A program made the position numbers and the translations under genes. Shown here piece by piece: positions 5,347 to 5,407 of a stretch of 5,407 nt of DNA. The notes under the pieces were generated by a model. That model was not told the origin of the DNA. It worked only from the letters and a program-made list of their open reading frames with translations, and did not search any database. How positions within the stretch are numbered: position 1 is the stretch's first letter; each line of letters opens with the position of its first letter. Source of the stretch: 13-2-20CM-68-14 sp046723355 (GTDB taxonomy: Bacteria > Actinomycetota > Thermoleophilia > Gaiellales > Gaiellaceae); assembly GCA_046723355.1 (NCBI GenBank), contig JBKOUJ010000168.1, positions 1 through 5,407 of the forward strand. The letters run 5' to 3'.

Positions 5347-5407
5347 CAGTCCCCTTCCCCGCGCGAGGCGACCATCGCGATCGCGCGCTCGATCTTCGGA
5401 TAGGTGC
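5346..5407 (-). CDS. C-terminal tail of a probable [2Fe-2S] subunit of the same enzyme (truncated by window edge)
   Basis: An open minus-strand frame enters from the window edge and ends in a TGA at 5348-5346, whose final A is the first base of the catalytic subunit's ATG. The 19 visible residues read TYPKIERAIAMVASRGEGD. Small iron-sulfur subunits of this enzyme family usually end with a second-cluster motif CRCGTYPRIxxAI or CRCTGYxxIxxAV followed by a short tail, so TYPKIERAI fits the residues just after CRCG. The position immediately upstream of the molybdenum subunit is also where this gene is expected. The cysteines themselves lie outside the window, so the call rests on this short tail plus context. 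Confidence 0.75.
   Translation of the reverse strand, partial: TYPKIERAIAMVASRGEGD
5351..5356 (-). promoter_or_regulatory. Ribosome-binding site for the catalytic subunit gene
   Basis: AAGGGG on the minus strand, four bases before ATG 5346, within the last codons of the upstream iron-sulfur subunit. It is preceded by another GGGG and supports the chosen start. Confidence 0.5.

Overview
The window is very GC-rich with codon usage to match. Its proteins look like those of a high-GC actinobacterium. The wording of the nucleotidyltransferase and of the SigR/RsrA-like pair suggests the Thermoleophilia/Gaiellales/Solirubrobacterales side of that phylum. This placement is an inference from protein character, not from any marker gene.

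Left part (1-813, + strand): the 3' portion of an ECF sigma factor gene, then a small zinc-binding anti-sigma factor whose GTG start overlaps the sigma stop codon. The pair resembles SigR/RsrA (SigH/RshA), the thiol-oxidative-stress switch of actinobacteria. The anti-sigma keeps the Cys/His set of the zinc-associated anti-sigma (ZAS) domain, so redox sensing is plausible.

Right part (810-5407, - strand): a run of five genes read right to left. First is the C-terminal tail of a probable [2Fe-2S] subunit (cut by the window edge), then the molybdopterin-binding catalytic subunit and then the FAD subunit of a xanthine dehydrogenase/aldehyde oxidoreductase-family enzyme. The FAD subunit carries a four-cysteine insertion like that of PaoB/YagS, so the enzyme probably has an additional [4Fe-4S] cluster and is closer to PaoABC-type aldehyde oxidoreductases than to CO dehydrogenase. 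The three subunit genes overlap or touch and must be co-transcribed.

After a 183-base intergenic gap holding five tandem copies of a 14-base repeat come a MobA/MocA-like nucleotidyltransferase and a membrane protein made of a RodZ-like helix-turn-helix, one transmembrane helix and an extracytoplasmic LytR_C domain. The nucleotidyltransferase plausibly matures the molybdenum cofactor (for example to the cytosine dinucleotide form) for the enzyme. The HTH/LytR_C gene starts 12 bases after it and looks translationally coupled, but its function has no obvious link to molybdenum.

The two transcription units converge with no spacer: the anti-sigma and HTH/LytR_C stop codons share the palindrome CTAG. 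There is no gene-free stretch longer than 300 bases. I found no RNA genes, mobile elements or CRISPR arrays. The most unusual items are the 14-base repeat array, the HTH-TM-LytR_C architecture and the interlocked convergent stops.
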